Source of the DNA: an uncultured Verrucomicrobia subdivision 3 bacterium | Lineage (GTDB): Bacteria > Verrucomicrobiota > Verrucomicrobiia > Limisphaerales > UBA11358 | Assembly (NCBI GenBank): GCA_903922735.1 | Contig: CAIXUZ010000020.1 | Location: forward strand, 84,551-148,550 | DNA length: 64,000 bases | Direction of reading: 5' to 3' | Shown here: piece by piece, positions 19,460 to 29,091 of the stretch | Numbering within the stretch: position 1 is the stretch's first letter | Layout: each line of letters opens with the position of its first letter | The notes under the pieces: generated by a model | What the model saw: only the letters and a program-made list of their open reading frames with translations | Told to the model about the DNA's origin: nothing | Databases searched by the model: none | Program-made: the position numbers and the translations under genes

Positions 19460-19544
19460 TAGAATTTACGATGTGCGATTTACGATTGATGACCCGCCCG
19501 CCGGTTCGCGCGTAAATTGTAAATCGTAAATCGTAAATCAAAAA

Positions 19545-20255
19545 ATGAACTTTTCCGTATTACAGTTCCCCGCCAGCAACTGCGACCAGGACGCCGTCCA
19601 CGCCGTCCGCCTGCTCGGCCACAGCGCCCGGCTGCTCTGGCATAAGGAAAGTTCCCTGGGCGATACCGACGTCGTGATCGTCCCCGGCGGCTTCAGCTAC
19701 GGCGATTATCTGCGCTGCGGCGCCATCGCGCGGTTCAGCCCCGTGATGCAGGCTGTGAAACAGTTCGCCGACAACGGCGGCCTCGTCCTCGGCATCTGCA
19801 ACGGCTTTCAAGTCCTTACCGAAGCCGGCCTGCTGCCCGGCGCGCTCATCCGCAACCGCGATTTGCAATTCCACTGCGAAAACATTTTCCTCAAGACCGC
19901 CACGAACGATTCGCCGTTCACCAGCCGGATTCCGGCGGGAAAAATCCTCCGCGTGCCCATCGCCCACGGCGAAGGCTGCTACTTTGCCGACGAAGCAACG
20001 CTCGCGAAGCTCAAGGCCAACAACCAAATCCTCTGGCAATACTGCGACGCCAGCGGCAACCTGACCGACACGGCGAATCCTAACGGCGCGCTGCAAAACA
20101 TTGCCGGCATCTGCAATGAGCAGCGCAACGTGGCCGGCCTGATGCCCCATCCCGAGCGCGCCTGCGAACCGCTCCTCGGCAGCGCCGACGGCCGGTGGAT
20201 TTTCGAAAGCATTTTCGCCGCGCTCAAAAACAAAACCGTCGCGGCGACGGCTTGA
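19545..20255 (+). CDS. purQ: Phosphoribosylformylglycinamidine synthase subunit PurQ
   Basis: [17 protein letters not shown]...[19 protein letters not shown]...[19 protein letters not shown]. Confidence 0.95.
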   Translation: MNFSVLQFPASNCDQDAVHAVRLLGHSARLLWHKESSLGDTDVVIVPGGFSYGDYLRCGAIARFSPVMQAVKQFADNGGLVLGICNGFQVLTEAGLLPGALIRNRDLQFHCENIFLKTATNDSPFTSRIPAGKILRVPIAHGEGCYFADEATLAKLKANNQILWQYCDASGNLTDTANPNGALQNIAGICNEQRNVAGLMPHPERACEPLLGSADGRWIFESIFAALKNKTVAATA

Positions 20256-20275
20256 TAACAAAGACCTGAATTGAT

Positions 20276-20349
20276 AACCGCGAAATACGCCAAATAAGCG
20301 AAAAGAACTTTTGTCTGTTGGTTCGCGTATTTCGCGTGGTTCGCGGTTA
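20276..20349. repeat. Hairpin element (copy A): AACCGCGAAATACGCCAAATAAGCGAAAAG...GTTCGCGTATTTCGCGTGGTTCGCGGTTA
   Basis: Inverted arms at 20276-20305 and 20321-20349. Confidence 0.92.
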
Positions 20350-20358
20350 AAAAATTGT

Positions 20359-20775
20359 ATGAGCACCGACATTCTTTACAAGGACGAGAGCTATAAGATT
20401 GTCGGCGCATGCTTCGAAGCTTATCGCGAGCAGGGCTGCGGTTTTCTCGAGGCGGTTTATCAGGAGTGCATGGAGATTGAATTGCGGCTGCAAGGCATTC
20501 CGTATGAGCCCAAGAAGTCGCTGGCGCTCGAATACAAAGGCTGCCCTTTGCGCTCGACGTATGAGCCGGACTTTATTTGTTACGAAAAGATTGTGCTGGA
20601 ATTGAAAGCTGTGACTGAGCTGGCCGATGAGCATCGGTCGCAGGTTCAGAATTATCTCAAAGCCACCGGCCTGAAATTGGGATTGCTTGTGAACTTTGGA
20701 CATTTTCCCAAAGCACAAGTTGAGCGAATCGTGGCCGAACGTGGACGTTATGAAAACAAAGACCAGAAATCATAA
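20359..20775 (+). CDS. GxxExxY protein (PDDEXK_3-type predicted nuclease)
   Basis: YKIVGACFEAYREQGCGFLEAVYQECMEIELRLQGIPYEPKKSLALEYKG...FICYEKIVLELKAV. Confidence 0.9.
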   Translation: MSTDILYKDESYKIVGACFEAYREQGCGFLEAVYQECMEIELRLQGIPYEPKKSLALEYKGCPLRSTYEPDFICYEKIVLELKAVTELADEHRSQVQNYLKATGLKLGLLVNFGHFPKAQVERIVAERGRYENKDQKS

Positions 20776-20857
20776 CCGCGAAATACGCCAAATAAGCGAA
20801 AAGGGGAAAGACATTTTGATTTTGTCTTGTTCGCGTATTTCGCGTGGTTCGCGGTTA
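20774..20857. repeat. Hairpin element (copy B), near-identical arms to copy A
   Basis: AACCGCGAAATACGCCAAATAAGCGAAAAG (20774-20803) and GTTCGCGTATTTCGCGTGGTTCGCGGTTA (20829-20857). Confidence 0.92.
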
Positions 20858-20897
20858 AAGAATTTTTTGCAGTAAATTTTATCATTTTATTTTTGTC

Positions 20898-23525
20898 ATG
20901 ACTGAACCCGCCATCACCCCAGAGTTGGTTGCCAAGCACAACCTCACGCCGGAAGAATATGCCCACGCCGTGGCCATCCTCGGCCGCACGCCGAGCTACA
21001 CCGAGCTCGGCATCTTTTCCGTGATGTGGAGCGAGCATTGCAGCTACAAAAACACCAAGCCGCTGCTCAAGACCTTCCCCACCAAGTCGCCCAAGATTCT
21101 CGTCGGCGCGGGCGAGGAAAACGCCGGCATCATTGACATCGGCGACGGCATTGCCATCGCGTTCAAGATCGAATCGCACAACCATCCGAGCGCGGTCGAG
21201 CCGTTTCAGGGCGCCACCACCGGCGTCGGCGGCATCGTGCGCGACATCTTCACGATGGGCGCGCGCCCCGTCTGCGCGGTGAACTCGCTGCGCTTCGGGC
21301 CGATCACTTCGGATGTAGGAGACGACGTGAGGAGTCTCAAATCAAATTCCGAAAGGGAGAGTCTCGTCACCTCGACTTCTGCAAAGGGAGAAACGGATTC
21401 CGCTCCTGGGCAAGCCCGGACGCTTTCGGATTCAAGTGCGGCTGGAACCAAGAACCACCCTCTCCCCGGGGGAGAGGGCCGGGGTGAGGGCGGGCAAAAC
21501 CCTGCCGCCGAAGGCGCAAACTCTGAAATCGCAAATCGCAAATCGCAAATCGCAAATAACAAGCGATTGTTCGCCGGCGTCGTCAGCGGCATCGCCCATT
21601 ATGGCAATTGCTTCGGCATCCCGACCGTCGCGGGCGAGGTGTATTTCGATAAGACGTATCAGGGCAACCCGCTCGTGAACGCGTTCTGCCTCGGCGTGCT
21701 GCGGCATGAACAGATCACGCGCGGCGCGGCCAAGGGCGTGGGCAATCCCGTGTTCTACGTCGGTCCGGCCACGGGTCGCGACGGCCTCGCGGGCGCGGCG
21801 TTTGCGTCGCAGGATTTGACCGAGGAATCTTCCGAGCAGCAGCGCGGCGCGGTGCAGGTCGGCGATCCGTTCATGGAAAAACTCGTCTGCGAAGCGTGCC
21901 TCGAACTCCTCGCCACCGGCGCGGTCGCCGGCATGCAGGACATGGGCGCGGCCGGGTTGACCTGTTCCACCTGCGAAATGGCGGCGCGCGCCGGCACCGG
22001 CATCGAGATCGAATTGGATAAAGTCCCGCAGCGCGCGGCGAACATGAGCAGCTACGAGCTCATGCTCTCGGAATCGCAGGAGCGCATGCTCATCGTCGTC
22101 CACAAGGGCCGCGAAGAGGAAGTGAAGCGCATTTTCGACAAGTGGGATCTGCCGTGGTCGGAAATCGGCATCATCACCGACACCGGCCACATGAAGGTGC
22201 GTCACGGTGGCAAACTCGTCGTGGACATCCCCGCGAAGAAGATCGCCGACGAATCGCCGGTCTATCAGCGCGAAGGTGTTGAACCCGCCTATCTCAAAGA
22301 TGTCCGCGCCTTCCGCCTCGCCGGCATTTCCGACACCACGTCGCCTGTCGAAGATTTGAAAAAGCTTTTGGCGTGGCCGAGCATCGCTTCCAAGAACTGG
22401 GTCTATCGCCAATACGATCATCAGGTCCGCGACGGCTCGGTCGTCCTGCCCGGCAGCGACGCCGCCGTCATCCGCATCAAAACGGACTCCTTGCCCGTGA
22501 TGAGCGCGGAGCTTGCCGCCAAAGTCGGCGATCCGACCGTTTCTGATAAGTTGATCGCCATGACCGTGGATTGCAACGGCGGCTACGTTTATCTCGATCC
22601 CTACGAAGGCGCGAAAATCGCCGTGGCCGAGGCCTGCCGCAATCTCGCCTGCTCCGGCGCTTTGCCGCTCGGCGCAACCGACAACCTCAACATGCCCAGC
22701 CCGCTCAAGCCCGAGCTGTTCTGGCAGATCAAGGAATCCGTGCGCGGCCTGGCCGAAGGTTGCCAGGCCTTCAACGCGCCCGTCACCGGCGGCAACTGCT
22801 CGCTCTACAACCAGAATCCCGCCGGCCCGATTGACCCCACGCCCACCATTTCCGTCGTCGGCCTCATCGAGAAGCTCGAGCACGTCACCACCCAATGGTT
22901 CAAGGACGAGGGCGACGCCATCATCCTGCTCGGCTCCGCGGTGGAAGCCACCCCGTTGCAAGGCCTCGGCGGCAGCGCGTATTTGCAAGTCGTCCACGGC
23001 CAGAAAAACGGGTCGCCGCCGCGCTGCGATCTCGAAGTCGCCCGGACGCTCCACACCACGCTCATCGGCCTGATCCAATCCGGCCTCGTGAAGAGCGCGC
23101 ACGATTGCAGCGAAGGCGGCCTCGCCGTCGCGCTCGCCGAAAGCTGCATCAGCCAGCTCATCGCCCGCGAAACCCCGCGCCTCATCGGCGCGACGATTGA
23201 TCTTTCATCGGTGGGGCGAGCGTCCTCGCGAGCCGGTCAATCCGACCCCCTCTCCGCCGTTGGGGGAGAGGGACGGGGTGAGGTGGCTCTTCGCCTCGAT
23301 GCCTTGATGTTCGGCGAAACCCAATCCCGCATCGTCATCAGTTGCAAACCGCTCGACGCCGTAAAGGTGGTCGAACGCGCGAAGCTCATGGGCGTGCCCG
23401 CCGTGCAAATCGGCCAAGTCGGCGGCGACCAGTTGACGGTGAAGACCGCCACCGGCGAATTCTCCGCCCCCCTCACCGAATTGCACGACGCCTGGTGGAA
23501 CAGCATCGCCCGCGCGATGGCGTAA
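20898..23525 (+). CDS. purL: Phosphoribosylformylglycinamidine synthase subunit PurL with two repeat-derived in-frame segments
   Basis: [31 protein letters not shown]...[38 protein letters not shown]...[24 protein letters not shown]. Confidence 0.95.
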   Translation: MTEPAITPELVAKHNLTPEEYAHAVAILGRTPSYTELGIFSVMWSEHCSYKNTKPLLKTFPTKSPKILVGAGEENAGIIDIGDGIAIAFKIESHNHPSAVEPFQGATTGVGGIVRDIFTMGARPVCAVNSLRFGPITSDVGDDVRSLKSNSERESLVTSTSAKGETDSAPGQARTLSDSSAAGTKNHPLPGGEGRGEGGQNPAAEGANSEIANRKSQIANNKRLFAGVVSGIAHYGNCFGIPTVAGEVYFDKTYQGNPLVNAFCLGVLRHEQITRGAAKGVGNPVFYVGPATGRDGLAGAAFASQDLTEESSEQQRGAVQVGDPFMEKLVCEACLELLATGAVAGMQDMGAAGLTCSTCEMAARAGTGIEIELDKVPQRAANMSSYELMLSESQERMLIVVHKGREEEVKRIFDKWDLPWSEIGIITDTGHMKVRHGGKLVVDIPAKKIADESPVYQREGVEPAYLKDVRAFRLAGISDTTSPVEDLKKLLAWPSIASKNWVYRQYDHQVRDGSVVLPGSDAAVIRIKTDSLPVMSAELAAKVGDPTVSDKLIAMTVDCNGGYVYLDPYEGAKIAVAEACRNLACSGALPLGATDNLNMPSPLKPELFWQIKESVRGLAEGCQAFNAPVTGGNCSLYNQNPAGPIDPTPTISVVGLIEKLEHVTTQWFKDEGDAIILLGSAVEATPLQGLGGSAYLQVVHGQKNGSPPRCDLEVARTLHTTLIGLIQSGLVKSAHDCSEGGLAVALAESCISQLIARETPRLIGATIDLSSVGRASSRAGQSDPLSAVGGEGRGEVALRLDALMFGETQSRIVISCKPLDAVKVVERAKLMGVPAVQIGQVGGDQLTVKTATGEFSAPLTELHDAWWNSIARAMA
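23412..23523 (+). repeat. Direct repeat copy 1: native 3' end of purL
   Basis: 112 nt, 110/112 identical by eye to 24001-24112. Confidence 0.95.
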
Positions 23526-23694
23526 AATTTTGAATTATGGGACGAATCCGCCGCGCCATGTTCACGTCGAGACGGACAAGGGCAAGCTGATTGGCCGTTT
23601 TGATTTGCAAACCCGGCGCGGGATGGAAGGTTGGCAGCCGGACAAAAAACTGTTAAAGTTGATTACCGATTTGGAAAACGAAGGCCGCCTATGA
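23524..23694 (+). pseudogene. 5'-truncated DUF4160-like remnant
   Basis: Open frame NYGTNPPRHVHVETDKGKLIGRFDLQTRRGMEGWQPDKKLLKLITDLENEGRL* with no start codon, ATGA overlap with the next gene. Confidence 0.5.
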
Positions 23695-23984
23695 AATCAT
23701 TGACCAACCTCAAGAAACCGTTCGGCACTGCCAGGATGGTGCGCATTAAAAGCGTCCGCTATCTGGCGTGGGAAGACGCCTTTGACGTGGAATTTGACGA
23801 CGGTTTGAGCTTTCTGGAACCGCACGCTACCATCCGCAAGGCCAACAAAATTGCCGCCAAAGCCGAACCGGTGGAGATTGTCCTCGAAGCCGAATGTCGC
23901 ATCGGGTTTGACGTGCATTACGACAACGGCCAGACCGCCGAAGTCTCTTGGGCCTTCATCCGCGAACTGCCGCCGAAGAAATAA
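23691..23984 (+). CDS. DUF2442-like small protein
   Basis: RIKSVRYLAWEDAFDVEFDDGLSFLEPHATIRKANKIAAKAEPV...; partner position after a DUF4160-like remnant. Confidence 0.6.
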   Translation: MKSLTNLKKPFGTARMVRIKSVRYLAWEDAFDVEFDDGLSFLEPHATIRKANKIAAKAEPVEIVLEAECRIGFDVHYDNGQTAEVSWAFIRELPPKK

Positions 23985-24000
23985 CATGGTAAAGCTACGG

Positions 24001-24112
24001 GGCCAAGTCGGCGGCGACCAGTTGACGGTGAAGACCGCCAGCGGCGAATTCTCCGCCCCCCTCACCGAACTGCACGACGCCTGGTGGAACAGCATCGCCC
24101 GCGCGATGGCGT
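24001..24112 (+). repeat. Direct repeat copy 2: orphan duplicate of purL 3' end
   Basis: Encodes [37 protein letters not shown] again, 110/112 nt identical to 23412-23523. Confidence 0.95.
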
Positions 24113-24138
24113 GAACCAGCTTTTCAAGCCACGAAATT

Positions 24139-25244
24139 TTGGGGATGACTACCATCGGCCTAAAACCATCCGCGCCGGCAATTTATTCCCATACCGGCTT
24201 GCGGGGGATTGCCGCGATGTATGTCGTTATGTTTCATCTGGGGGGGGTGAAACCGATTTCCAAGCGGCCAATGCATTCTTTCAATTCTTTCATTGGGGCG
24301 GTTATGCGGTGGATCTGTTTTTTATCTTGAGCGGCTTTATTTTGAACTGGGTTTACCTTTCAAACGCGATTCAAATGAACTGGTCGTCTTACTTGCGGGC
24401 GCGGATAGCCAGGATTATCCCGCTTTATTATTTGACCATAATTTTTTGTGCGGCCGTGATTGTTTATAAGCTGGTTAGGTATGGATCCACTTATGGCAAC
24501 CTGGAATTTCCGAAAGATTATGTGTTAAACATTCTATTGCTTTCCGGCATCGTCAGCGGTTGGGAACACACCATAAATGTTCCGTCATGGTCAATCAGCG
24601 TTGAGTTTTTTTGCTATCTGGCGGTCTTTCCCCTGCTGTTTTTGTTGAAGAGGTTTTTGACGGGCAAACCGTACGCCGTGCCTGCCTTGATCGTGATGGC
24701 CGGTATCAGCACCCTGGGGCTGGTGACTTGCTATAATCTGGCTCCCGTTCCGATCTGGCATTGGCATTGGGATGCCAGTTGGTTGGCTCGGGGCATTTGG
24801 GGGTTTTCGACCGGATTTTTTCTGTGCTCTCTTCACCAGAAAACTACATTCTGGAAGCCGGGCGGTGCTTTAATTGACTGCGTGTATTTAATCTCCATCG
24901 GCATGTTTTTCCTCGTCGTCTTCAAATTCATGCCCAGTCAGCATGTGCTTTATGCCCTGCCTTTTCTCGTCTTTTTCTCTGCCACCGACCGGGGCTTGGC
25001 GGCCGGCCTGTTAAAAACGAAACCGTTTCAATGGCTGGGCGAGCGATCCTATTCAATCTACCTGTGGCATATGGTTTGCCTGGGCAGTTATACTTATTTC
25101 CTCCATGCCCGCCTGTCGGAATTCGGCTACGACCTGGTTGTGCTGGCTTTAATTCTCGGAATTTCTGAATTGTCGTATCGCTTTTTTGAATGCCCATGCC
25201 GGGAATACCTTCGGAAGTTTCCCCGTCCTGTCTCTCCGGGCTGA
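24139..25244 (+). pseudogene. OafA/YrhL-type acyltransferase 3, out of frame across a G8 tract (pseudogene or phase-OFF allele)
   Basis: N-terminus IYSHTGLRGIAAMYVVMFHLGG in one frame, FFHWGGYAVDLFFILSGFILNWVYL...ARIARIIPLYYLTII in another; frames meet at 24240-24247. Confidence 0.8.
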
Positions 25245-25426
25245 TTAGAGCATTGACAGAAAAGAGGTGGCGATGGGCGGCGAAGATTTTTGGTTTTTGG
25301 CGAGGCTTCCGTGAAGGCGCAGGGTTGAAACCCCTGTAACTGAGCGGAAACGAAGCCCAAAGCCAAAAAGACCGCTGCCACTTGGATAACCATCCCATCG
25401 CTACATATTTGATGGATATGCTCTAA
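25245..25426. mobile_element. MITE-like element with 33-nt imperfect terminal inverted repeats
   Basis: TTAGAGCAT(16 nt)GCGATGGG at left and its reverse-complement arrangement at right (CCCATCGC...ATGCTCTAA); no ORF of its own. Confidence 0.5.
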
Positions 25427-25483
25427 CCGTGGGCTTATGAAATTGAACCCCGCTGCCCGGCCAGCATGGTCCTTGGCGCCGGT

Positions 25484-26340
25484 CACGTCGCATCGCCGTC
25501 GCTGCCATTTCTGTTTGCCGACACCAGCGACGCGGCGCGCGTTCGTTGGAATCGCGACCGTCTGCCGCACCGCGAAAAATTGTCGTCGTAATTTAGCCCA
25601 TCCAACGCTGCGGAGCAGCGCGCGATAATAGCCCATGGCGCGAGCTATGGGTTCAGGGTTCAAAACGGAAAAGCTCCAGCAGGAGCGGCAGAAAAAACCG
25701 ATGCCGTCTTCTTTCGCCGCTCTGCGGCTTGATTTGTTATACGATCACACCCACGGCTGACGCCGTGGGCTGCTTTCTCCCCCCGCTCCGCGGCTGACAA
25801 AGCCACCGTGGTCTTTTCCGCCGGCCACGTCGCATCGCCGTCGCTGCCATTTCTGTTTGCCGACACCAGCGACGCGGCCTTGGTGCGCTGGAACCGCGAC
25901 CGTCTGCCGCACCGCGAAAAATTGTCGTCGTAATTTAGCCCATTCAACGCTGCGGAGCAGCGCGCGATAATAGCCCATAGCGCGAGCTATGGGTTCAGGG
26001 TTCAAAACGGAAAAGCTCCGGCAGGAGCGGCAGAAAAAACCGATGCCGTCTTCTTTCGCCGCTCTGCGGCTTGATTTGTTATACGATCACACCCACGGCT
26101 GACGCCGTGGGCTACTTTCTCCCGCCGCTCCGCGGCTGACAAAGCCACCGTGGTCTTTTCCGCCGGCCGCGTCAAATAGCCGACGGTGAAATTCCTGTTT
26201 GCAGACACGAGTGGCGAAGCGTTATCTCGCTGGAAGTCCTGGCGGCCAGCCACCGACCATCTGCCGCCCCGAGAAAAATTGCCGTAGCGGCTTTCGGCAG
26301 AAAGCCGCCATCTAATAAGCCCCGGAGAATTTTGCGGCGC
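25484..26340. repeat. Tandem duplication of a 342-bp palindrome-rich unit (two near-identical units plus a diverged partial third)
   Basis: CACGTCGCATCGCCGTCGCTGCCATTTCTGTTTGCCGACACCAGCGACGCGGC at 25484 and 25826; related sequence from 26168; contains CCCACGGCTGACGCCGTGGG. Confidence 0.85.
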
Positions 26341-26361
26341 TCTGCCGGGCCGCCGCTATCG

Positions 26362-27267
26362 TTAATTGGTCGGCTTGAACCGGTTGAGAATCTCGTGCCG
26401 CGGCACCGCTTGTTTCTTGAGCGTTTCCTGCCGTTCCGTCACCCCCTGGCCGTAGGTTGTGGGCGGATTGGGATTGCGATACAGCACGCCGGTGTAAAGC
26501 TTGGTGCCGTATTCCCGCGCCAGTTCGGTCGCTTTCGCCCGGTCGGCAGTGTCGTGCCCCATCGCTTCCAAACTCTGCATGTTCGTCTTGTGCGCCTTGA
26601 GCTGCTGATCCTCCATGCCGTAAGTCACACAGGGCGATTGGACATTGATGAAGGCAAAGCCGGGGAAACGGATGCCTTCCTCGATGATCTTGGCCAGGCC
26701 GGTCATGTCCGCCGGCGTGCCTTGGGCCACATACGACGCGCCATAGCCCATGACGTAGAGCAGGGGATTCACCGGGTCCTCGAGGCTGCCGAAGCTGGAC
26801 GTCACGGTCTTGCGCCCGCGTTGCGAAGTGGGCGAGAGCTGGCCTTTGGTGAGCCCGTAAATCTGGTTGTCCATCACGATGTAGGTGATGTCAATGTTGC
26901 GCCGGACGGCATGCGCCACATGGCCGCCGCCGATGGAGAAACCGTCGCCGTCGCCGCTCGCCACCAGCACCAGGAGTTCCGGGTTGGCCAGCTTGATGCC
27001 CTGGGCAATCGGCAGGGAACGGCCATGCACGGTGTTGAAGCCGTAAGCCGTGGTGTAGCCTGGGATGCGGCTCGAGCAGCCGATGCCGGAGACAAACGCG
27101 ATTTCATGCGGCGGCCGGCCGATGTTGGCCAGGGCGCGCGTGATGGCGGTGACGACGCCGAAATCGCCGCAGCCGGGGCACCAGATGGGCTTGAGGTCGC
27201 TCTTGAAATGGCCGGCCTGAAATTTGGTCAGCGAAATCGGTTTCGCAATGGGTTCGAGCGTGTTCAT
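26362..27267 (-). CDS. 2-oxoacid:ferredoxin oxidoreductase beta subunit
   Basis: PIWCPGCGDFGVVTAITRALANIGRPPHEIAFVSGIGCSSRIPGY...VASGDGDGFSIGGGH. Confidence 0.92.
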   Translation of the reverse strand: MNTLEPIAKPISLTKFQAGHFKSDLKPIWCPGCGDFGVVTAITRALANIGRPPHEIAFVSGIGCSSRIPGYTTAYGFNTVHGRSLPIAQGIKLANPELLVLVASGDGDGFSIGGGHVAHAVRRNIDITYIVMDNQIYGLTKGQLSPTSQRGRKTVTSSFGSLEDPVNPLLYVMGYGASYVAQGTPADMTGLAKIIEEGIRFPGFAFINVQSPCVTYGMEDQQLKAHKTNMQSLEAMGHDTADRAKATELAREYGTKLYTGVLYRNPNPPTTYGQGVTERQETLKKQAVPRHEILNRFKPTN

Positions 27268-27300
27268 GATAATTTTTCTTTCTTAAATGGTTTCGCCGGG

Positions 27301-29091
27301 TCAGTTTTCGCCGGCTTCGGGTTGTTGCTGGCCGCTTTGAATGGCGACGACCATTTCGCGGAGCTTTTCCAATACTTCCGTGGGCAGGATGGGATTGGAC
27401 CCGCTCTTGGCGAACGCCTTGACGTGCGCCGGCAAATCCACATTCATTCGCACGATGCGATAGAGTTGCGCCTGATAGGATTGTTCGATGAACAAGCCGC
27501 GCTGGACGGATGCGAAGAAGTCCTGATAGACCGTTTCGGCCACCGGATACAGCAGCGTGGGCACGAGCAGTTTCACCTGCAAGCCCTCCGCCTGCGCCAG
27601 CCGCAGGGCTTCGCGGGCCACGCCGGCCACGCTGCCCCAGCTCACCATGCCGATGGGTGCTTTGGGGTCGCCTTCGATGGTGAAGAGATCGCGGCGGCTC
27701 TTCAGCGGATTGAATTTGTTGAACCGCTTCTCATTCATGCGCGCGTGGATTTCGCCGCTGGCGGTCGGGCGGCCTGATTCACTGTGCTCGATGCCGGCCG
27801 CGAGATAGTTGCCGCCGAGCATGCCGGGATGGCTGATCGGGCTGATGCCGGATTCGGTCAGTTTGAAGCGCACGTAATTCGTCAGTTCCGCCCCGCTGGG
27901 CTGCCGCCGCTCGATGATCTGGAATTTCGAGGTGTCAATGGGGTCGAAGGTCTCCTTGCGTTGCGCGATCTCCTGGTCCGAGAGCACGATCACCGGCGTC
28001 TGATAATATTCAGCCAGATTAAAGGCTTCCACCGTGACGCCGAAAATGTCGGCGACACTCGTGGGCGCCAGCACCGGCCGCAGGCAGTCGCCGTGCGCGG
28101 AAAATGCCGCCTGGAACAGATCCGATTGCTCCGCCTTCGTCGGCATGCCCGTGGAGGGTCCGCCGCGCATGACGTTCACGCACACGAGCGGCAGTTCGGC
28201 CAGGCTCGCCAGGCCGAGAATCTCGGTCTTCAGCGACATGCCGGGGCCGGAGGTGGCGGTCATCGCCTTTTTGCCGGCGAACGAAGCCCCGACCACGGCG
28301 CCGATGCCCGCGATCTCATCCTCCGCCTGCAACACCGTCCCGCCATACTTCCAGATCTCGCGCTCGAGATATTGCATGATCTCCGTCGAGGGCGTGATCG
28401 GGTAGCCGCCGAAAAACGTGCAGCCGGCAAAAATGGCGGCCGCCGCGCACATGTCGTTGCCATCCGTCAGGAGCTTGGTCGTGCGGCCGGCGGGCGGGGT
28501 GGACAGCTTGCGGTCTTCCTTGAGCGGATTGGCTTCCGCGAAATCCAGTCCGGCCTGGAACGCCCGGACGTTGCCTTCCACCACGGTCGCGCCTTTCTTC
28601 GCAAACTTTTTGCGGATGCCGGCCAGCATGCTCTCGCGGCCGATGCCGAACCAGCCCGCGAGCAGCCCGGCGATGACGATGTTTTTGGCCTTGTCGGTGC
28701 CGGCATGGGTCGCGGCCATCTCGGTGATCGGCACGCTGAAGACGATGGCCGGTTTCACGCCTGGCAGCGGCAGCTTGTCCGGCGCGACGCCGGTGTTGCT
28801 CTCGTAGATCACAATCGTCGCGGCTTCGACGGGCAGCTCCGCGCCGAATCGGCGGAAATCATCCCAGTTCAGCGCCACCGCCACGTCGAGCGGGCCGTTG
28901 GGATTCAGCACCGGCTGGGTCGCCAGCCGCAGCCGGCACGAAGCCTCGCCGCCGCGGATCTGCGAGCCGAAGCTCTTCGTCATGACGCAGTGATAACCTT
29001 CCAGCGCCGCCGCCGTGAGCAGCGATTCGCCCGCTGAAATCACGCCGTCGCCGCCGGACCCGGCAATGCCGATAATCAAATCTTCACTCAT
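27301..29091 (-). CDS. 2-oxoacid:acceptor oxidoreductase fused gamma-alpha subunit
   Basis: GIAGSGGDGVISAGESLLTAAALEGYHCVMTKSFGSQIRGGEA (gamma) followed by GYPITPSTEIMQYLEREIWKYGGTVLQAEDEIAGIGAVVGASFAGKKAMTATSGPG (alpha). Confidence 0.92.
   Translation of the reverse strand: MSEDLIIGIAGSGGDGVISAGESLLTAAALEGYHCVMTKSFGSQIRGGEASCRLRLATQPVLNPNGPLDVAVALNWDDFRRFGAELPVEAATIVIYESNTGVAPDKLPLPGVKPAIVFSVPITEMAATHAGTDKAKNIVIAGLLAGWFGIGRESMLAGIRKKFAKKGATVVEGNVRAFQAGLDFAEANPLKEDRKLSTPPAGRTTKLLTDGNDMCAAAAIFAGCTFFGGYPITPSTEIMQYLEREIWKYGGTVLQAEDEIAGIGAVVGASFAGKKAMTATSGPGMSLKTEILGLASLAELPLVCVNVMRGGPSTGMPTKAEQSDLFQAAFSAHGDCLRPVLAPTSVADIFGVTVEAFNLAEYYQTPVIVLSDQEIAQRKETFDPIDTSKFQIIERRQPSGAELTNYVRFKLTESGISPISHPGMLGGNYLAAGIEHSESGRPTASGEIHARMNEKRFNKFNPLKSRRDLFTIEGDPKAPIGMVSWGSVAGVAREALRLAQAEGLQVKLLVPTLLYPVAETVYQDFFASVQRGLFIEQSYQAQLYRIVRMNVDLPAHVKAFAKSGSNPILPTEVLEKLREMVVAIQSGQQQPEAGEN

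Noticed and set aside
21432-23102. 556-aa ORF antisense to purL
   Set aside because: Lies entirely opposite a clear PurL; no family resemblance
25127-26253. ORFs of 80-178 aa in the 342-bp repeat region
   Set aside because: The same ORF fragments recur because the DNA is tandemly duplicated; no domain evidence
27784-29037. 417-aa ORF antisense to the 2-oxoacid oxidoreductase alpha gene (and the 481-aa ORF at 26332-27777)
   Set aside because: Shadow ORFs opposite well-recognised KorA/KorB genes in GC-rich DNA
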